From: RUG572 sp964386385
Lineage (GTDB): Bacteria > Verrucomicrobiota > Kiritimatiellia > RFP12 > UBA1067
Direction: 5' to 3'
Assembly (NCBI GenBank): GCA_964386385.1
Contig: CAYLRN010000005.1
Location: forward strand, 1 to 64,000
Length of the DNA: 64,000 nt
Under the pieces are notes generated by a model. The model did not search any database, was not told the DNA's origin, and was given only the letters and a program-made list of their open reading frames with translations. Within the stretch, counting starts at the first letter, position 1. Each line of letters opens with the position of its first letter. Both the position numbers and the translations under genes were made by a program. Below, piece after piece: positions 36,256 to 45,918 of this stretch.

Positions 36256-38124
36256 ATGAAAAACAATTTCCTTGCTGTCTTTGCCTTTGCGGCCTGCGCG
36301 GCTTCGGCCGTTCCCACGGGGTGTCCGCGGTTCGAGGTCGAACTGCCGCGCGACAATGGCGGGGCGGTCGTCAGGGCCGCGGATTTCGGCGTGTCGCCGA
36401 CGAACAGGTTCAACGCGGCCGCGCTGGACCGCGCGCTTGCCCACTGCCGCGAAATCGGCGCGGCGCGCCTCGTGCTGGGGCCGGGCGACTATCCGTGCGA
36501 CGACGCGCGCGGCGTGACGATGGAGGGGATGAAGGACTTTACGCTGGACGGCGCCGGGGCGCGGCTCGTCTTCTGCCGCCCGTCGGACTTTTCGGTCCGT
36601 CCGCAGTACTACCTCGACAAGGACGGCGGCAACTTCTTCATTCGCGGCAACGAGCGGATCAAAATCGAGAACATGGTCGTCGACTGGGACTGGGACCGCG
36701 ACCCGCTCGGCGCGTTCGTCCGCATCGTCGACGTCCACGTCGACGAGAAGACCGACAACGCATCGTACTTCACCGTCGAGTTCGTGGACTACGAGCGCTA
36801 TCCTCTCTACCCCAATCCCTTCCCCGTCCAGGCGATGAACGGAATGCGCGAGACGCGCGACGGCTTCGCCGCAGGGCAGTTCGGCGCATGGTGGGGCGCG
36901 TCGGAAGGGCACTGGGGGCCGCACACCGTCTGGGAGACGCCCAGCCGCGCGCGGATATACCCCGGCGTCCGCGAACCCGGCAGACCGTTCAACGAGACGT
37001 ATGCGCGGTCGTTCACCCCGGACGCGAACCGCGCGATCGTGAAAAAGGCGAAGGTCGGCGCGTTCTGCCGTCTCGCGCACTACTACTACGGCAAGAACTG
37101 CTTCAACCTCGATTCCAACAGGCACGTCACGTTCCAGGACGTGGACGTGTGGAGCTGCCGCGGATTCGGCTTCCTCGTTGACGGCACTGACGAATACTGG
37201 CAGAACGTCCGCGTCCATTTCGCGCCGCCGAAGTCCGGTCTCCCGCGCCGGCGCCCGTACACCACCACGGCCGACGTCAACCACGTCGCGCGCTCGCGCG
37301 GGCACGTCAAGTTCGTCGACTGCTCCGCGACGCTCAACCAGGACGACATACACAACTTCCACGACCGCACGTCGTGCGGCGTCCGCCGCTCGCAGACAAC
37401 GCTTGAGGTCACGCAGGTGCGCAAGGTCTACTACTTCGGCGCGAAGGCCGGGCACGAGGTGGAGCTGCGAATGCCGAACTACGCGCCGACCGGGTGGAAG
37501 GGCGTCGTCACGAAGGTCGACGGAGAGATTCTCTCCTTCGACCGCCCGCTTCCCGGACGCGACGGCGACGAGTTCATCCTTTTCGACAGAAACTACGGAA
37601 CGGACAACATCTTGATCTCCAACTGCCGCTACGAGGACCACTTCGGGCGTCTCCTCATCCTCGGCTCGAACGTCACCGTTGAGGACACCCGCTTCGCGCG
37701 CGGCACCGGCATCCCGATCAACATGCAGCTGTCGCTGACCGACGCCGACTGGGCGGAGGGCATGGGGACGACGAACGTCGTCGTGCGCAACTGCTCGTTC
37801 GCGGACAACGTCGTCTCCGCGATGAGCGTCGGCGGCGTCTACTGCGACGTCTACGCCGGCATCGCGTTCGGAAGCGAGTGGAAGCCGCTCGACCGCAAAC
37901 CGTGGAATCCGATACTCTCCGACGTCCTCGTGGAGAAATGCACGTTCACTAATCCGCGCGGACACGTGGCCTACTTCCGCGACGGCCGCGGCATCACGTT
38001 CCGCGACAACGCCGTCGCGCACAACTCCTCCCGCCTCGTGCCGCAGGAGAAGGGCGCGGGCGTCGTCCTTGTCAAGAACGCCGAAGACGTCTTCGTGGAC
38101 GGCGCTGCAGGCGCCGGCAGATGA
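36256..38124 (+). CDS. Secreted GH110-like right-handed beta-helix protein
   Basis: The 622-residue product has a signal peptide ending near ASA-VPTG. The rest is a parallel beta-helix with GVTMEGMKDFTLDGAGA at the start, NCFNLDSNRHVTFQDVDV in the middle and short repeats such as NVVVRNCSFADN. ATLNQDDIHN (Asp363/Asp364) in the central coil resembles the catalytic region of GH110 alpha-1,3-galactosidases, which cleave blood-group B type ends. Length and layout fit GH110, but the substrate is an inference. The start is fixed by the promoter 6 bases upstream. The amidase gene begins 1 base after its stop. Confidence 0.7.
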   Translation: MKNNFLAVFAFAACAASAVPTGCPRFEVELPRDNGGAVVRAADFGVSPTNRFNAAALDRALAHCREIGAARLVLGPGDYPCDDARGVTMEGMKDFTLDGAGARLVFCRPSDFSVRPQYYLDKDGGNFFIRGNERIKIENMVVDWDWDRDPLGAFVRIVDVHVDEKTDNASYFTVEFVDYERYPLYPNPFPVQAMNGMRETRDGFAAGQFGAWWGASEGHWGPHTVWETPSRARIYPGVREPGRPFNETYARSFTPDANRAIVKKAKVGAFCRLAHYYYGKNCFNLDSNRHVTFQDVDVWSCRGFGFLVDGTDEYWQNVRVHFAPPKSGLPRRRPYTTTADVNHVARSRGHVKFVDCSATLNQDDIHNFHDRTSCGVRRSQTTLEVTQVRKVYYFGAKAGHEVELRMPNYAPTGWKGVVTKVDGEILSFDRPLPGRDGDEFILFDRNYGTDNILISNCRYEDHFGRLLILGSNVTVEDTRFARGTGIPINMQLSLTDADWAEGMGTTNVVVRNCSFADNVVSAMSVGGVYCDVYAGIAFGSEWKPLDRKPWNPILSDVLVEKCTFTNPRGHVAYFRDGRGITFRDNAVAHNSSRLVPQEKGAGVVLVKNAEDVFVDGAAGAGR

Positions 38125-38125
38125 C

Positions 38126-39382
38126 ATGAAAACGCGCGCCGCAGTTTTCTTCGCCGCCGCGTTCGCGGCAACGGCGCCGCTGTGCGCCGACGTCGGCGTG
38201 GCCTTCCCCGCAGAACGGCAGAGACTGCAGGCGGTCGACCAGACCTACGTCATCGGTTCCGTGGACCTCGGATGGACGGCTCCGCTGCTAGTCAACGGAG
38301 TGACGACCGACGTCCACAGGACGGGCGCCTTCATCGCGATGGTTCCCGTGACGCCGGGAACGAACGTGCTTACGGTCGTTCGAGGAGACGACAGGCTGGA
38401 GCGCCGGTTCATCGTCGCGAAGCCGCCCGCGCCGTCGTTCCTGCCGCCGTCCGCGCCGCCGAAGCCGATAGTGTCTGACGACGACCCGCGCCTTGGCGCG
38501 GAGGGCGCGTGGCGGACGACAGGCTCGCTCTTCATGAACCGCGTCCGCGAGGTGCCTGACGCCGGCGAGTCGCTCTTCTATCTTCCGAAGGGTTTCACCC
38601 TGCGCGGCGCGCCCGTGAAGGGGACGCAGTGGGTGGCGGTGTGGCTTGAGGAGCGACTGGGGTTTCTTCCCAAGAAGGTTCTCAGCGCCCGTCCGGGCAA
38701 TCCGCTTCCGCCGAAGGCGCTCGTCGCGCCCGACGTCTGCGCCGGGTTCGCCGACCGGCCGCCCTACGGCCGCCGTCCCGAGGACGTGCGCATCTGCGTG
38801 GACGCCGGCCACGGCGGAGCGGATCCGGGAGCACTCTCGCCGCACGGATGGAAGGAGAAGGACGTCAACCTACAGCAGGCGCAGGCCATTCGGACGGCCC
38901 TTGAGAGGGCCGGCTTCCAGGTTGTCATGACGCGCGCGGACGATTCGTTCCCGACGCTTTTCGACCGTCCCCTCAAGGCCTACTCGGAGCGCGTGGACGC
39001 CTTCATCAGCGTCCATCACAACGCGACCGCGCCGCAGCGCGACCCGCGCCTCGCCCGCCATACGACGACGTACGCCGCGACGCCGGGCGGCCTTGCCCTC
39101 GCTCGCTGCATACAGAAGCACGTCGGCACGGCGCTCTCGCCCGTCAGGGACGCGGGCGCCCAGATGAAGTCGTTCGCCGTCTGCCGCAACCCCGCCGTGC
39201 CGAGCTGCCTCATGGAAGTGGATTTCATAAACCTCCCGGACGGCGAGGCCGATTCGTGGGACTCCGCGCGGCAGGAGCGCGTCGCGCGGGCGGTCGTCTG
39301 CGGCGTCCTGGACTGGATGTCGCCGCCAACCGGCACGACGCCGGGCGAGGCCTCCGCCGTTCCCGTTTCCAAAAACCACTGA
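38126..39382 (+). CDS. N-acetylmuramoyl-L-alanine amidase (Amidase_3), exported
   Basis: The enzyme cuts the bond between muramic acid and the stem peptide of peptidoglycan. The 418-residue product has a signal peptide (VFFAAAFAATAPLCA) and two beta-rich modules, including an SH3-like stretch (about 125-200), before the catalytic domain. Zinc ligands are in VDAGHGG (His229), the Glu of KEKDVNL and SVHHNA (His297); CLMEVDF carries the catalytic Glu364. The ATG follows the TGA of the beta-helix gene by one base, so it probably depends on translational coupling. The role is cell-wall turnover or division. Confidence 0.9.
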   Translation: MKTRAAVFFAAAFAATAPLCADVGVAFPAERQRLQAVDQTYVIGSVDLGWTAPLLVNGVTTDVHRTGAFIAMVPVTPGTNVLTVVRGDDRLERRFIVAKPPAPSFLPPSAPPKPIVSDDDPRLGAEGAWRTTGSLFMNRVREVPDAGESLFYLPKGFTLRGAPVKGTQWVAVWLEERLGFLPKKVLSARPGNPLPPKALVAPDVCAGFADRPPYGRRPEDVRICVDAGHGGADPGALSPHGWKEKDVNLQQAQAIRTALERAGFQVVMTRADDSFPTLFDRPLKAYSERVDAFISVHHNATAPQRDPRLARHTTTYAATPGGLALARCIQKHVGTALSPVRDAGAQMKSFAVCRNPAVPSCLMEVDFINLPDGEADSWDSARQERVARAVVCGVLDWMSPPTGTTPGEASAVPVSKNH

Positions 39383-39400
39383 AAAGCGCACGCGATTCCG

Positions 39401-40450
39401 ATGACGCATCCTCCGCTCAAAAACCTGGCCGTCGGCCACTTCTTCAACGCGCCGTTCGTCGACGCCTGCGCGCGCCGTCTTCCGCGCATCCGCGAAGTCT
39501 TCTTTGCATGGCCGGGCGTCCTTAGCTGCCGCCCGGCCCCGGAGTTCACCGACGCCACCCGCGCGCGCCTGCTGGACGATCTGCGCTGGTGCCGCGCGAA
39601 CGGCGTCCTCCTGGACACGCTCTTCAACTGCAACTGCTACGGCGATCTGGCCGTCAGCCGGGAGCTCGCGGACTTCGTTGCGCGGACGCTGGACGAGATG
39701 GGCGGCTGCGGTCTCTTCCCGGACGTCGTGACGACGACGTCGCCGTTCATCGCCACCGTCCTGCGCCGCCGCTTCCCCTCCGTCGAAATCCGGATGAGCG
39801 TGAACCTCCGCGTCCACGGCACGCTCGGCTTCGAGTGCATCGACGACCTGTTCGATTCGTTCTACGTCTCGCGCGAACGCCAGCGGGAGCTGCCCTTCGT
39901 CGCGGAGACCGCCGCCTGGGCGCGCGCGCATGGCAAGACCGTCGGAATGCAGCTGAACTCCGGATGCCTTCGGCAGTGTCCGTTCCAGCAGTTCCACGAC
40001 AACATGCACGGACACGACCGCATCCGCCAGAGCGGCGTGGGCGAGGCGTTCGACTTCAGCGTCTTCCGCTGCCGCACGACGTACGGGCGCGGCCGCTTCG
40101 AGGAGTTCATCCGCGCCACTTGGATTCGTCCGGAGGACGTCCCCGCGTTCGAGCCGCACGTGTCCGTCTTCAAGCTCGCAACGCGACGCCATCCCCATCC
40201 CGTTGAAGTCTTGGACGCCTATGCGGCGTATTCGTACGACGGCAATCTCCTCGACCTCATGGACCCCGTGCATTCAGACCTCTTTGCGCCCCGCGTCGTC
40301 GACAATAAGGCGTTTCCGGCGGACTTCATGCAGACCGTCGGGGCGTGTCCGAACGCGAACTCCTGCCGCCACTGCGGCCGCTGCGCCGACGTCCTTGCGC
40401 GCGTGATGAAGACGTCCGAAGCTTCTGTGCAGACAATGGGTCTTTATTGA
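39401..40450 (+). CDS. Peptidase U32-like protein with cysteine-rich C-terminus
   Basis: The 349-residue product has a TIM-barrel-like pattern and a central QLNSGCLRQCPFQQFHDN, which resembles the metal/Fe-S cysteine region of U32 family proteins. It ends with CPNANSCRHCGRCADV, a further four-cysteine group that could hold a cluster. U32 relatives act in tRNA or ubiquinone hydroxylation as well as proteolysis, so the reaction is not predictable. No strong ribosome site is visible. Its stop overlaps by one base the start of a truncated methyltransferase gene, where the base composition changes. Confidence 0.55.
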   Translation: MTHPPLKNLAVGHFFNAPFVDACARRLPRIREVFFAWPGVLSCRPAPEFTDATRARLLDDLRWCRANGVLLDTLFNCNCYGDLAVSRELADFVARTLDEMGGCGLFPDVVTTTSPFIATVLRRRFPSVEIRMSVNLRVHGTLGFECIDDLFDSFYVSRERQRELPFVAETAAWARAHGKTVGMQLNSGCLRQCPFQQFHDNMHGHDRIRQSGVGEAFDFSVFRCRTTYGRGRFEEFIRATWIRPEDVPAFEPHVSVFKLATRRHPHPVEVLDAYAAYSYDGNLLDLMDPVHSDLFAPRVVDNKAFPADFMQTVGACPNANSCRHCGRCADVLARVMKTSEASVQTMGLY

Positions 40451-40689
40451 TGGTGCGCGCAAGTTTCCAGAGCAATTTCGTCCACCCGTTTCTCGATCGG
40501 AATTTCACTGCAAGGGAAGGCGCAAGACTCCAGTCATTTCTAGACGTCTATGTCTTTCGCGGACACAGAACGACAATGTCATGGGAAAAGAACCTTTCCC
40601 AGTACCAGCAGATCGGAAATGCCGTTCCACCGTTGCTGGCAAAGGCGTTGGGGCTTATGATAGTCAATTACTTCAAGGCATTGCGATGA
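40450..40689 (+). pseudogene. 3' remnant of a DNA (cytosine-5) methyltransferase gene
   Basis: The 79 codons encode only the end of a C5 methyltransferase: HPFLDRNFTAREGARLQSF (motif IX region) and QYQQIGNAVPPLLAKALG (motif X). Motifs I-VIII with the catalytic cysteine are missing, so the product cannot methylate. The fragment begins immediately at the stop codon of the U32-like gene, marking a deletion or insertion junction. The restriction endonuclease gene follows 25 bases later, as in type II systems. Confidence 0.85.
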
Positions 40690-40714
40690 AGTAATGAAGA
40701 ACGAGGAGAATGGA

Positions 40715-41451
40715 ATGTCCACCATTGTTGACAAACTGCAAAAAGAAGTCGAGAGGGCATCGTATCTTGTCCATGCCAAGAGCATTCTGACGCAGTGGAA
40801 CAACATGTTCGGTATTACAACTTTCTCCATGATAACGGATACGACAACCTTTTTTCTGCGCAGACGAAGTTCAGACCGACAATCCTTGAGGAATTCATGG
40901 CAATTCTCTTCAGGGACCTTGTTGAGGAAACCCGGAAGAAACATCCCGGTGGGAGGTTGAGGCTCGGAGCGGTAAAGGCGTATGCCAATCTGTATTTCTA
41001 CAGCAAGGACTTCGATGCGTTTGTCGAAAAACCAACGATAGGCTTGAATCTCAAAGACCAGGACTTTGCAATCTACCGCGACATCGAGTTGCAGGTGGAT
41101 GGTGGGGGTTCGGTTGTTGCCAGTCTTCCGATTGTCGCGGTTGAATGCAAGTCGTACATCGACAAGACGATGCTTGAGGGGTCTGTGGCGACTGCAGAAA
41201 AGATAAAGGCGGGGAATCCATATACGCTTTTCTGCATGGTCTCGGAACAGTATGACGTCAGCATGAACGTCGATCCCGCATATTCCAGGATCGACCAGAT
41301 CTACATTCTCCGCAAGAAGACACGGCGAGAGCCATGGAAGGACATCGATGCGGACGTAGTCATTTCATTCGTTCGGCTTGTTGAGAACCATCTTGTTCGA
41401 CCGTGGAGCGACGTTGCCAAGAAGTTGACTGACACGGGAATGCTGATTTAG
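40715..41451 (+). pseudogene. Bpu10I-like type II restriction endonuclease, frameshifted
   Basis: The start MSTIVDKLQKEVERASYLVH has a GAGGAG site 8 bases upstream. The frame is right up to LTQWNNMF, then breaks near 40810; a second frame continues with RYYNFLHDNGYDNLF to the TAG/TGA region at 41451. Adding one base rejoins them to about 245 residues. The C-terminal half holds IVAVECKSYIDKTMLEG, then ATAEKIKAGNPY and DPAYSRIDQIYILRK, which I recognise as the Bpu10I endonuclease family with its VECK catalytic centre. Bpu10I needs two different subunits; only one is seen. With a truncated methyltransferase next door, an active nuclease would be harmful, so real inactivation is plausible. Lower GC than its surroundings. 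Confidence 0.75.
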
Positions 41452-41507
41452 CGATGTTCGCCGCATACAACCGCGACGGCATGAATGCGGTGGTTGATTG
41501 CGGCGTG

Positions 41508-41955
41508 TCACGCAATGCCTGACAGGCGTTCGATGTCGGCGCGGCCGTTCGACTGCACGTCCTCCATCCGAAAGCGGAGGCCGTTGTGCCGGCGCCGTAG
41601 CTCCTCGCGGTAGACTTCGTAGTCCAGTTCCATGGTCTTCGCGTGTACGCGGAGATGGTCTTTGAAGTTCTCCGCCGGCTCGTCCTCCGTGTAGCCGAGC
41701 ATTGTCGCGTGCTCCCTGTCCATGGAGATGTCCAGGATGTTGTTGAGCGCGGAGAAGATGGACGTCTTCGTGAACTTCGACACGCCGGTCATCATCATGA
41801 ACCGTATCTTGTCCGTGCGGTCCTTCATCGCGGCGTAGAACGTCGCCATGCGCCGGCGAATCTCCACGGCGAGGTCAGTACGGTCGAGTGGAGGGCGTGT
41901 TTCGTCGTAGGTTTGGGAAGTCGCCCGTCGTCGTCGCTATCGGTCTCAGGTTCAT
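41508..41955 (-). pseudogene. Deleted paralogue of the AAA-ATPase-like gene
   Basis: On the minus strand the first 17 residues (MNLRPIATTTGDFPNLR) and the upstream bases match the copy at 31406. About 145 codons, with both Walker motifs, are then missing and the frame changes. From about 41885 on it again follows the paralogue: IRFMMMTGVSKFTKTSIFSA, DREHATMLGYTEDE, until a divergent end at RLSGIA. It cannot make a working ATPase. A TAGAAT box is still in place at 41963-41968, 7 bases from the ATG. Confidence 0.85.
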
Positions 41956-42037
41956 GCCGCACATTCTACCAAATGCCGCACGGCGGATTAATCTTCGCGC
42001 GTCGGCTTGTGGAAGGCGCTGCAAACGCCGAAGTGGA

Positions 42038-42065
42038 TTGACTGGAAAAAAAAAACGGATATAAT
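42038..42065 (+). promoter_or_regulatory. Promoter with -35 TTGACT and -10 TATAAT
   Basis: TTGACT (42038-42043), a 16-base spacer containing an A10 run, and TATAAT (42060-42065). It is the best sigma70-type promoter in the window. The leader is about 35 bases and carries a GAAAGGA ribosome site, in contrast to the leaderless-type promoters. Confidence 0.8.
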
Positions 42066-42107
42066 TGTTCCATCTTCGGCGGATTGGCAGTTTGAAAGGA
42101 CGAGCGA

Positions 42108-45100
42108 ATGAACATGATCCATTTGAATGGCGGAATGCGCGCGATGGCGGCGGCATGCGCGCTGTCTGGCGTGTGCATTGCGGCGGGCGGCGACGTCGCG
42201 CTGGGCTTTCGCGACGTGGGCGGGGTGTCCGTCGATTCGGGCGAGACCGTATTCGACGGGAAGGTAGTCGTGGGCGACGGCGGCCGCTTCATCAAGGCCG
42301 GCGCCGGGAAGCTGACGATTCCCGTCTCTTCGCTCGACGCGCAGGCCGATTCCAGGTTCGCCGTGCTGGGCGGCGAACTCGCCTTTGCGCCGGATGCGTC
42401 CGCGGCCGAGGTCTCCGCTCCGCCCGCAGCCCTTGTGGAGAAGGCCGCGTTCTGGGTGGACGAGACGAGCGTCGTCGTCACGAACGGCGCCGACGGCACG
42501 GCATACGCCTCTCGCTGGTGCGATGCGCGCGAGGCGGACGCCGAAAGCCCGCAGCGCATCTACGCCGTGCCGAAATGGTATGCGTCCGTCGCGGGGAATC
42601 CGCTTGGAACGAAGGACGGCGTCGACCCATGCGTAGTGACGACGGACGCGGTGACCGCCGTCTATTTCGGCGGAGTCGGGTCCGGGCAGTACATGCAGTG
42701 GCAGAAGGGCGGCGCAAACGCCTACCTTTCGCAGATCCGCCACTTCTTCGTCGTCCACGGCGCGTACGGCTGCTGGGGGAACGTGATGGGATGGACTGGC
42801 GCCAGCCGGACGGGCGGGTTCGCGTTCGCGGGCGGCGTCTACAGTCTGGTGGCGCCGACGAGCGTCAGCGCGCACTTCGCGTCGCGCATGGACTGCCTTC
42901 CCGACATGACGACGGCGCGCTTCTTCCTTGACGGCGAGCGGATCGACCCGTTCGCAATCCCCCCCAAGCGCGGCTTCCAGCTCCTTGAGGGCGTTGCCAC
43001 GGCCTATCCGTTCCGCATGGACACGTTCTTCCGCAGCGGATTCGAGATCTACAAGACGGCCCAGGGTGGCGATTTCATCGCGGAGGCCGCCGTCTTCACG
43101 AACCGCCTCACCGAGGCGGAACGCCTCTCCGTCGAGCGGTATCTCCTGAAGAAGTGGAATCTCCCGGCCGGCTACGGCACGTACGACATGAAGCGGGGCA
43201 ACGGAAACGTCGAGCGCACCCGCAACAACCTCCGCCTTCCGACGGCGGAGATCGCCGTCGCGTCGAACGCCGTCTTCTCCTACTCGGCGCCGGCGGGCGC
43301 GGAGATGCCGGCGCTGGCGTTTTCCGGCGAGGGGACCGTCAGGATGACGGGCGGCGGAACGCTGACGCTCGGGCCCGACGAGGCGGCGAAGTGGGGTGGC
43401 GCGTTCGAGTGGGACGGCGCCGGCGAGATCGTCGCGAAGGGCGGCGCGCTGCCGCCGCTGGACGTTTCTGGCGGACAGGTCTACACATGCGCCAACCGCG
43501 AGGATTCGGCAGATCTTACGCGGGAATGCGACGCGACGACGGGATTCCGGCTGACGCGCTCCGACGACGGGGCGGCCGGCGCCGTCCATTTCAAGGGCGA
43601 CGGCTGGACGAAGGTGCGGCGCGTGGCGGACGACGTTGCCCGTCTCGTCGTGGAAAAGGGCCATGTCCAGCTGCAGGGCCGCGCGCGCGGCACGACCGTC
43701 GTGCCGGACGGCGCGGTCGAGGCCGCAGTCGAGAACGGCGACTTCGAGCTCCCGTTCGACTTCTCCGACGCCGCCTACAACCGCCGCTATATCGCCTCCG
43801 AGGGCGTCAACGGCTGGCATGGGGCGGGAAGCTCATTCTTCATGGACACGTCGGTCCCGTTCGAGACCGGAAAGAAGGGTTGGTGGTCGTGGATGGACAG
43901 AAACCTCCAGCTTCCGAGGGGAGGCGTGGGCCGTGTCCTCCAGATCGTCATGGCGGGAGGCGCCTGGACGTCGGTGACCTTTCCGAAGAGCGGACGCTAC
44001 GAGGTGAGCTTCGACGCCTGCAGCCGCTACTGCGCGGACAACTGGATCAATTCCGGCACGGGGATCTTTGCCGGCGACCAGCGTCCGCAGGTGAACCTCC
44101 TTCTCGGCGCGGACTGGGCCTCTGCGGAACGTTTCGCCACGTGCACGCTTGGCAGCCAGGGCTTTCTGCGCTACCGCTACCGGACGCCGCGCGTCGAGGC
44201 GGGGACGTGCGTCTTCGGCCTCAAGACGGTGGACACGGGCGGCGACGCCTGCTTCTTCGCCGACAACCTGCGCATCACGTTCGTTCCGGACGCGGATGAC
44301 CCGGCGGTCTTCGAGATTCCCAACGGCGGATTCGACGAGATGGTGCGCGCCAAGACCCTGCCCTACGCGAAGTCGATCCACTCCATCGTCAACGAGGCGC
44401 ACGGCTGGACGCTTTCAATCGACGAGGGCGCCACGCCCGCGACGGAGACGAATTCGCCCGTGGCCGTCATCGACGGCGGAAGCCTGTGGCGTTTCCATGG
44501 AAGTGCGCTCACCTTGTACCCTCTGCGCGACGTTCCGCCCGGCAGCGGGGCGCTCGCGTTCGTCTCGACGGGCGGCGTGGCGCGGACGACGTTCACGGCG
44601 CCGGCGGGGACGTGGCGCCTTCGCTCCCGCGTCGGCACTCTTTCGATGTACGGTCGCGTTGGCTATCCAGGCGCTGAACGCGACTACAACGCCGACGGGC
44701 GCGTCCGCGCGCGGCTGACGCGGGCGGACGGAACGACGCTCGACCTGGGGACGGTTTCGGCGTCTCACACGTCCCTCACGCCGGCGGAGACGGTCTGGGC
44801 TACGACGTTCACGCTGGACGCGCCGGAGGAAGTCTCGCTTGAACTTCGCCAGGAAAACGGCGGCGGCACGGCTCTGGTGGACGACCTTGTCTTCGTCCCG
44901 CCGGAACGCTTCGGCGAAGGAAACCTGATGGCGAACGGCGGATTCGAGAAGGACGGCGGCTGGAAGGGCTGGTCGAGCGGCAAGACCGAACCCCACCTCG
45001 TCCTCAACGGACTCTCGTACGCGTACCGCCATGCGGGCATCCACGACTGGGACCAGTACCAGCCGTGGGCGTTCGGCTTCAACACGATCGACGGACGGCG

Positions 45101-45668
45101 CTATCTGCGCATCCAGAACGACGCATACGCGCAGACGGAGGTCGACGTCCCGTCCGCCGGACTATACCGTTTCTCCTTCACGACGCGCACGCGCATCGAC
45201 GGGACGTACTACACCGGCAACAACTTCCGCGTCTGGATGTCACCCACCGACGACCCGGCGGTCACGAACGAGGTCGCGCGCTTCTTCGCGCCCTATTCGC
45301 GCAACTGGCATCGCGAGTCGTTCCTCGTGAATCTTCCGAAGGCGGGGCGGTACTTTCTGCGCATAGACGGGCTTGGGTCTGGAAGCGCAAAGAACCCGGA
45401 CACGCAGGGGATGTTCGACCTCCTCTCGCTGGAGCGGGTCGTCGACCCGCCGGAGGCGGCGCCTGAAATGCCCACGCACGTTGAGATCTCGGTTGCGGAG
45501 GGCGCGCGGCTCGTCCTCGACTTCACGGGTGCGCTCCGCTGCGGGCCGGTGCGCCTTGGCGGCACGGTCCTGACGGGGCTTCTCTCGGCGCAGACGCATC
45601 CGGAATTCCTCTCCGGCGCCGGAACGCTCGACGCCCGCAATCTGGGCACCCTGCTGATTTTCAGGTGA
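42108..45668 (+). CDS. Large secreted surface protein with lectin-like and CBM-like domains
   Basis: The 1186-residue product has an N-terminal signal region (MAAACALSGVCIAAGG). A concanavalin A/LamG-like domain spans about 110-350 and ends with FTNRLTEAERLSVERYLLKK, a motif common at the end of such domains in PVC-group surface proteins. Three jelly-roll modules follow, each opening with an NGxF turn: VENGDFELPFD, PNGGFDEMV and ANGGFEKDGG. The C-terminus ARNLGTLLIFR resembles that of the beta-strand repeat protein near 25.4 kb. It probably binds glycans or anchors cells. It starts from a strong promoter with a good ribosome site and stands alone. Confidence 0.75.
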   Translation: MNMIHLNGGMRAMAAACALSGVCIAAGGDVALGFRDVGGVSVDSGETVFDGKVVVGDGGRFIKAGAGKLTIPVSSLDAQADSRFAVLGGELAFAPDASAAEVSAPPAALVEKAAFWVDETSVVVTNGADGTAYASRWCDAREADAESPQRIYAVPKWYASVAGNPLGTKDGVDPCVVTTDAVTAVYFGGVGSGQYMQWQKGGANAYLSQIRHFFVVHGAYGCWGNVMGWTGASRTGGFAFAGGVYSLVAPTSVSAHFASRMDCLPDMTTARFFLDGERIDPFAIPPKRGFQLLEGVATAYPFRMDTFFRSGFEIYKTAQGGDFIAEAAVFTNRLTEAERLSVERYLLKKWNLPAGYGTYDMKRGNGNVERTRNNLRLPTAEIAVASNAVFSYSAPAGAEMPALAFSGEGTVRMTGGGTLTLGPDEAAKWGGAFEWDGAGEIVAKGGALPPLDVSGGQVYTCANREDSADLTRECDATTGFRLTRSDDGAAGAVHFKGDGWTKVRRVADDVARLVVEKGHVQLQGRARGTTVVPDGAVEAAVENGDFELPFDFSDAAYNRRYIASEGVNGWHGAGSSFFMDTSVPFETGKKGWWSWMDRNLQLPRGGVGRVLQIVMAGGAWTSVTFPKSGRYEVSFDACSRYCADNWINSGTGIFAGDQRPQVNLLLGADWASAERFATCTLGSQGFLRYRYRTPRVEAGTCVFGLKTVDTGGDACFFADNLRITFVPDADDPAVFEIPNGGFDEMVRAKTLPYAKSIHSIVNEAHGWTLSIDEGATPATETNSPVAVIDGGSLWRFHGSALTLYPLRDVPPGSGALAFVSTGGVARTTFTAPAGTWRLRSRVGTLSMYGRVGYPGAERDYNADGRVRARLTRADGTTLDLGTVSASHTSLTPAETVWATTFTLDAPEEVSLELRQENGGGTALVDDLVFVPPERFGEGNLMANGGFEKDGGWKGWSSGKTEPHLVLNGLSYAYRHAGIHDWDQYQPWAFGFNTIDGRRYLRIQNDAYAQTEVDVPSAGLYRFSFTTRTRIDGTYYTGNNFRVWMSPTDDPAVTNEVARFFAPYSRNWHRESFLVNLPKAGRYFLRIDGLGSGSAKNPDTQGMFDLLSLERVVDPPEAAPEMPTHVEISVAEGARLVLDFTGALRCGPVRLGGTVLTGLLSAQTHPEFLSGAGTLDARNLGTLLIFR

Positions 45669-45918
45669 CACGCGCCCTCCCGGTGCAACGCCGTCCATCT
45701 GCCGTCCAACCACTTGCGCGCCCACGCACTTAACCACTTGACTCTTAACCGCTTGACTTTACCGCGGCGGACGCCGTTGGGCGGCTTCGTCGGGCATTTG
45801 CGCTCGAAGACGAAGTTTTTGCACAGGCGCGTCAGGATGGCGTCCTGTTATTATGAGCAACTGCGGCAGGGAGTGTTGGAATTGACGCGAAGTCTTTCAG
45901 GCGGTATATAATGCCGAC
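45669..45918. other. Intergenic region with CTTAACC repeats
   Basis: About 250 bases without a credible gene. It contains ACTTAACCACTTGA (45728-45741) and a near copy CTTAACCGCTTGAC just after it, related to the repeats around 3.3-3.4 and 5.2 kb, and ends in a promoter. Confidence 0.5.
45882..45912 (+). promoter_or_regulatory. Promoter with -35 TTGACG and -10 TATAAT, leaderless-type before a GTG
   Basis: TTGACG at 45882-45887 and TATAAT at 45907-45912 (or TATATA at 45905, spacer 17). The -10 box ends 6 bases before a GTG that opens the next frame, as at the ATG starts elsewhere. Confidence 0.6.

Noticed and set aside
36238..38127. 629-codon open frame on the minus strand
   Set aside because: Antisense to the GH110-like gene, which has a promoter, signal peptide and family motifs.
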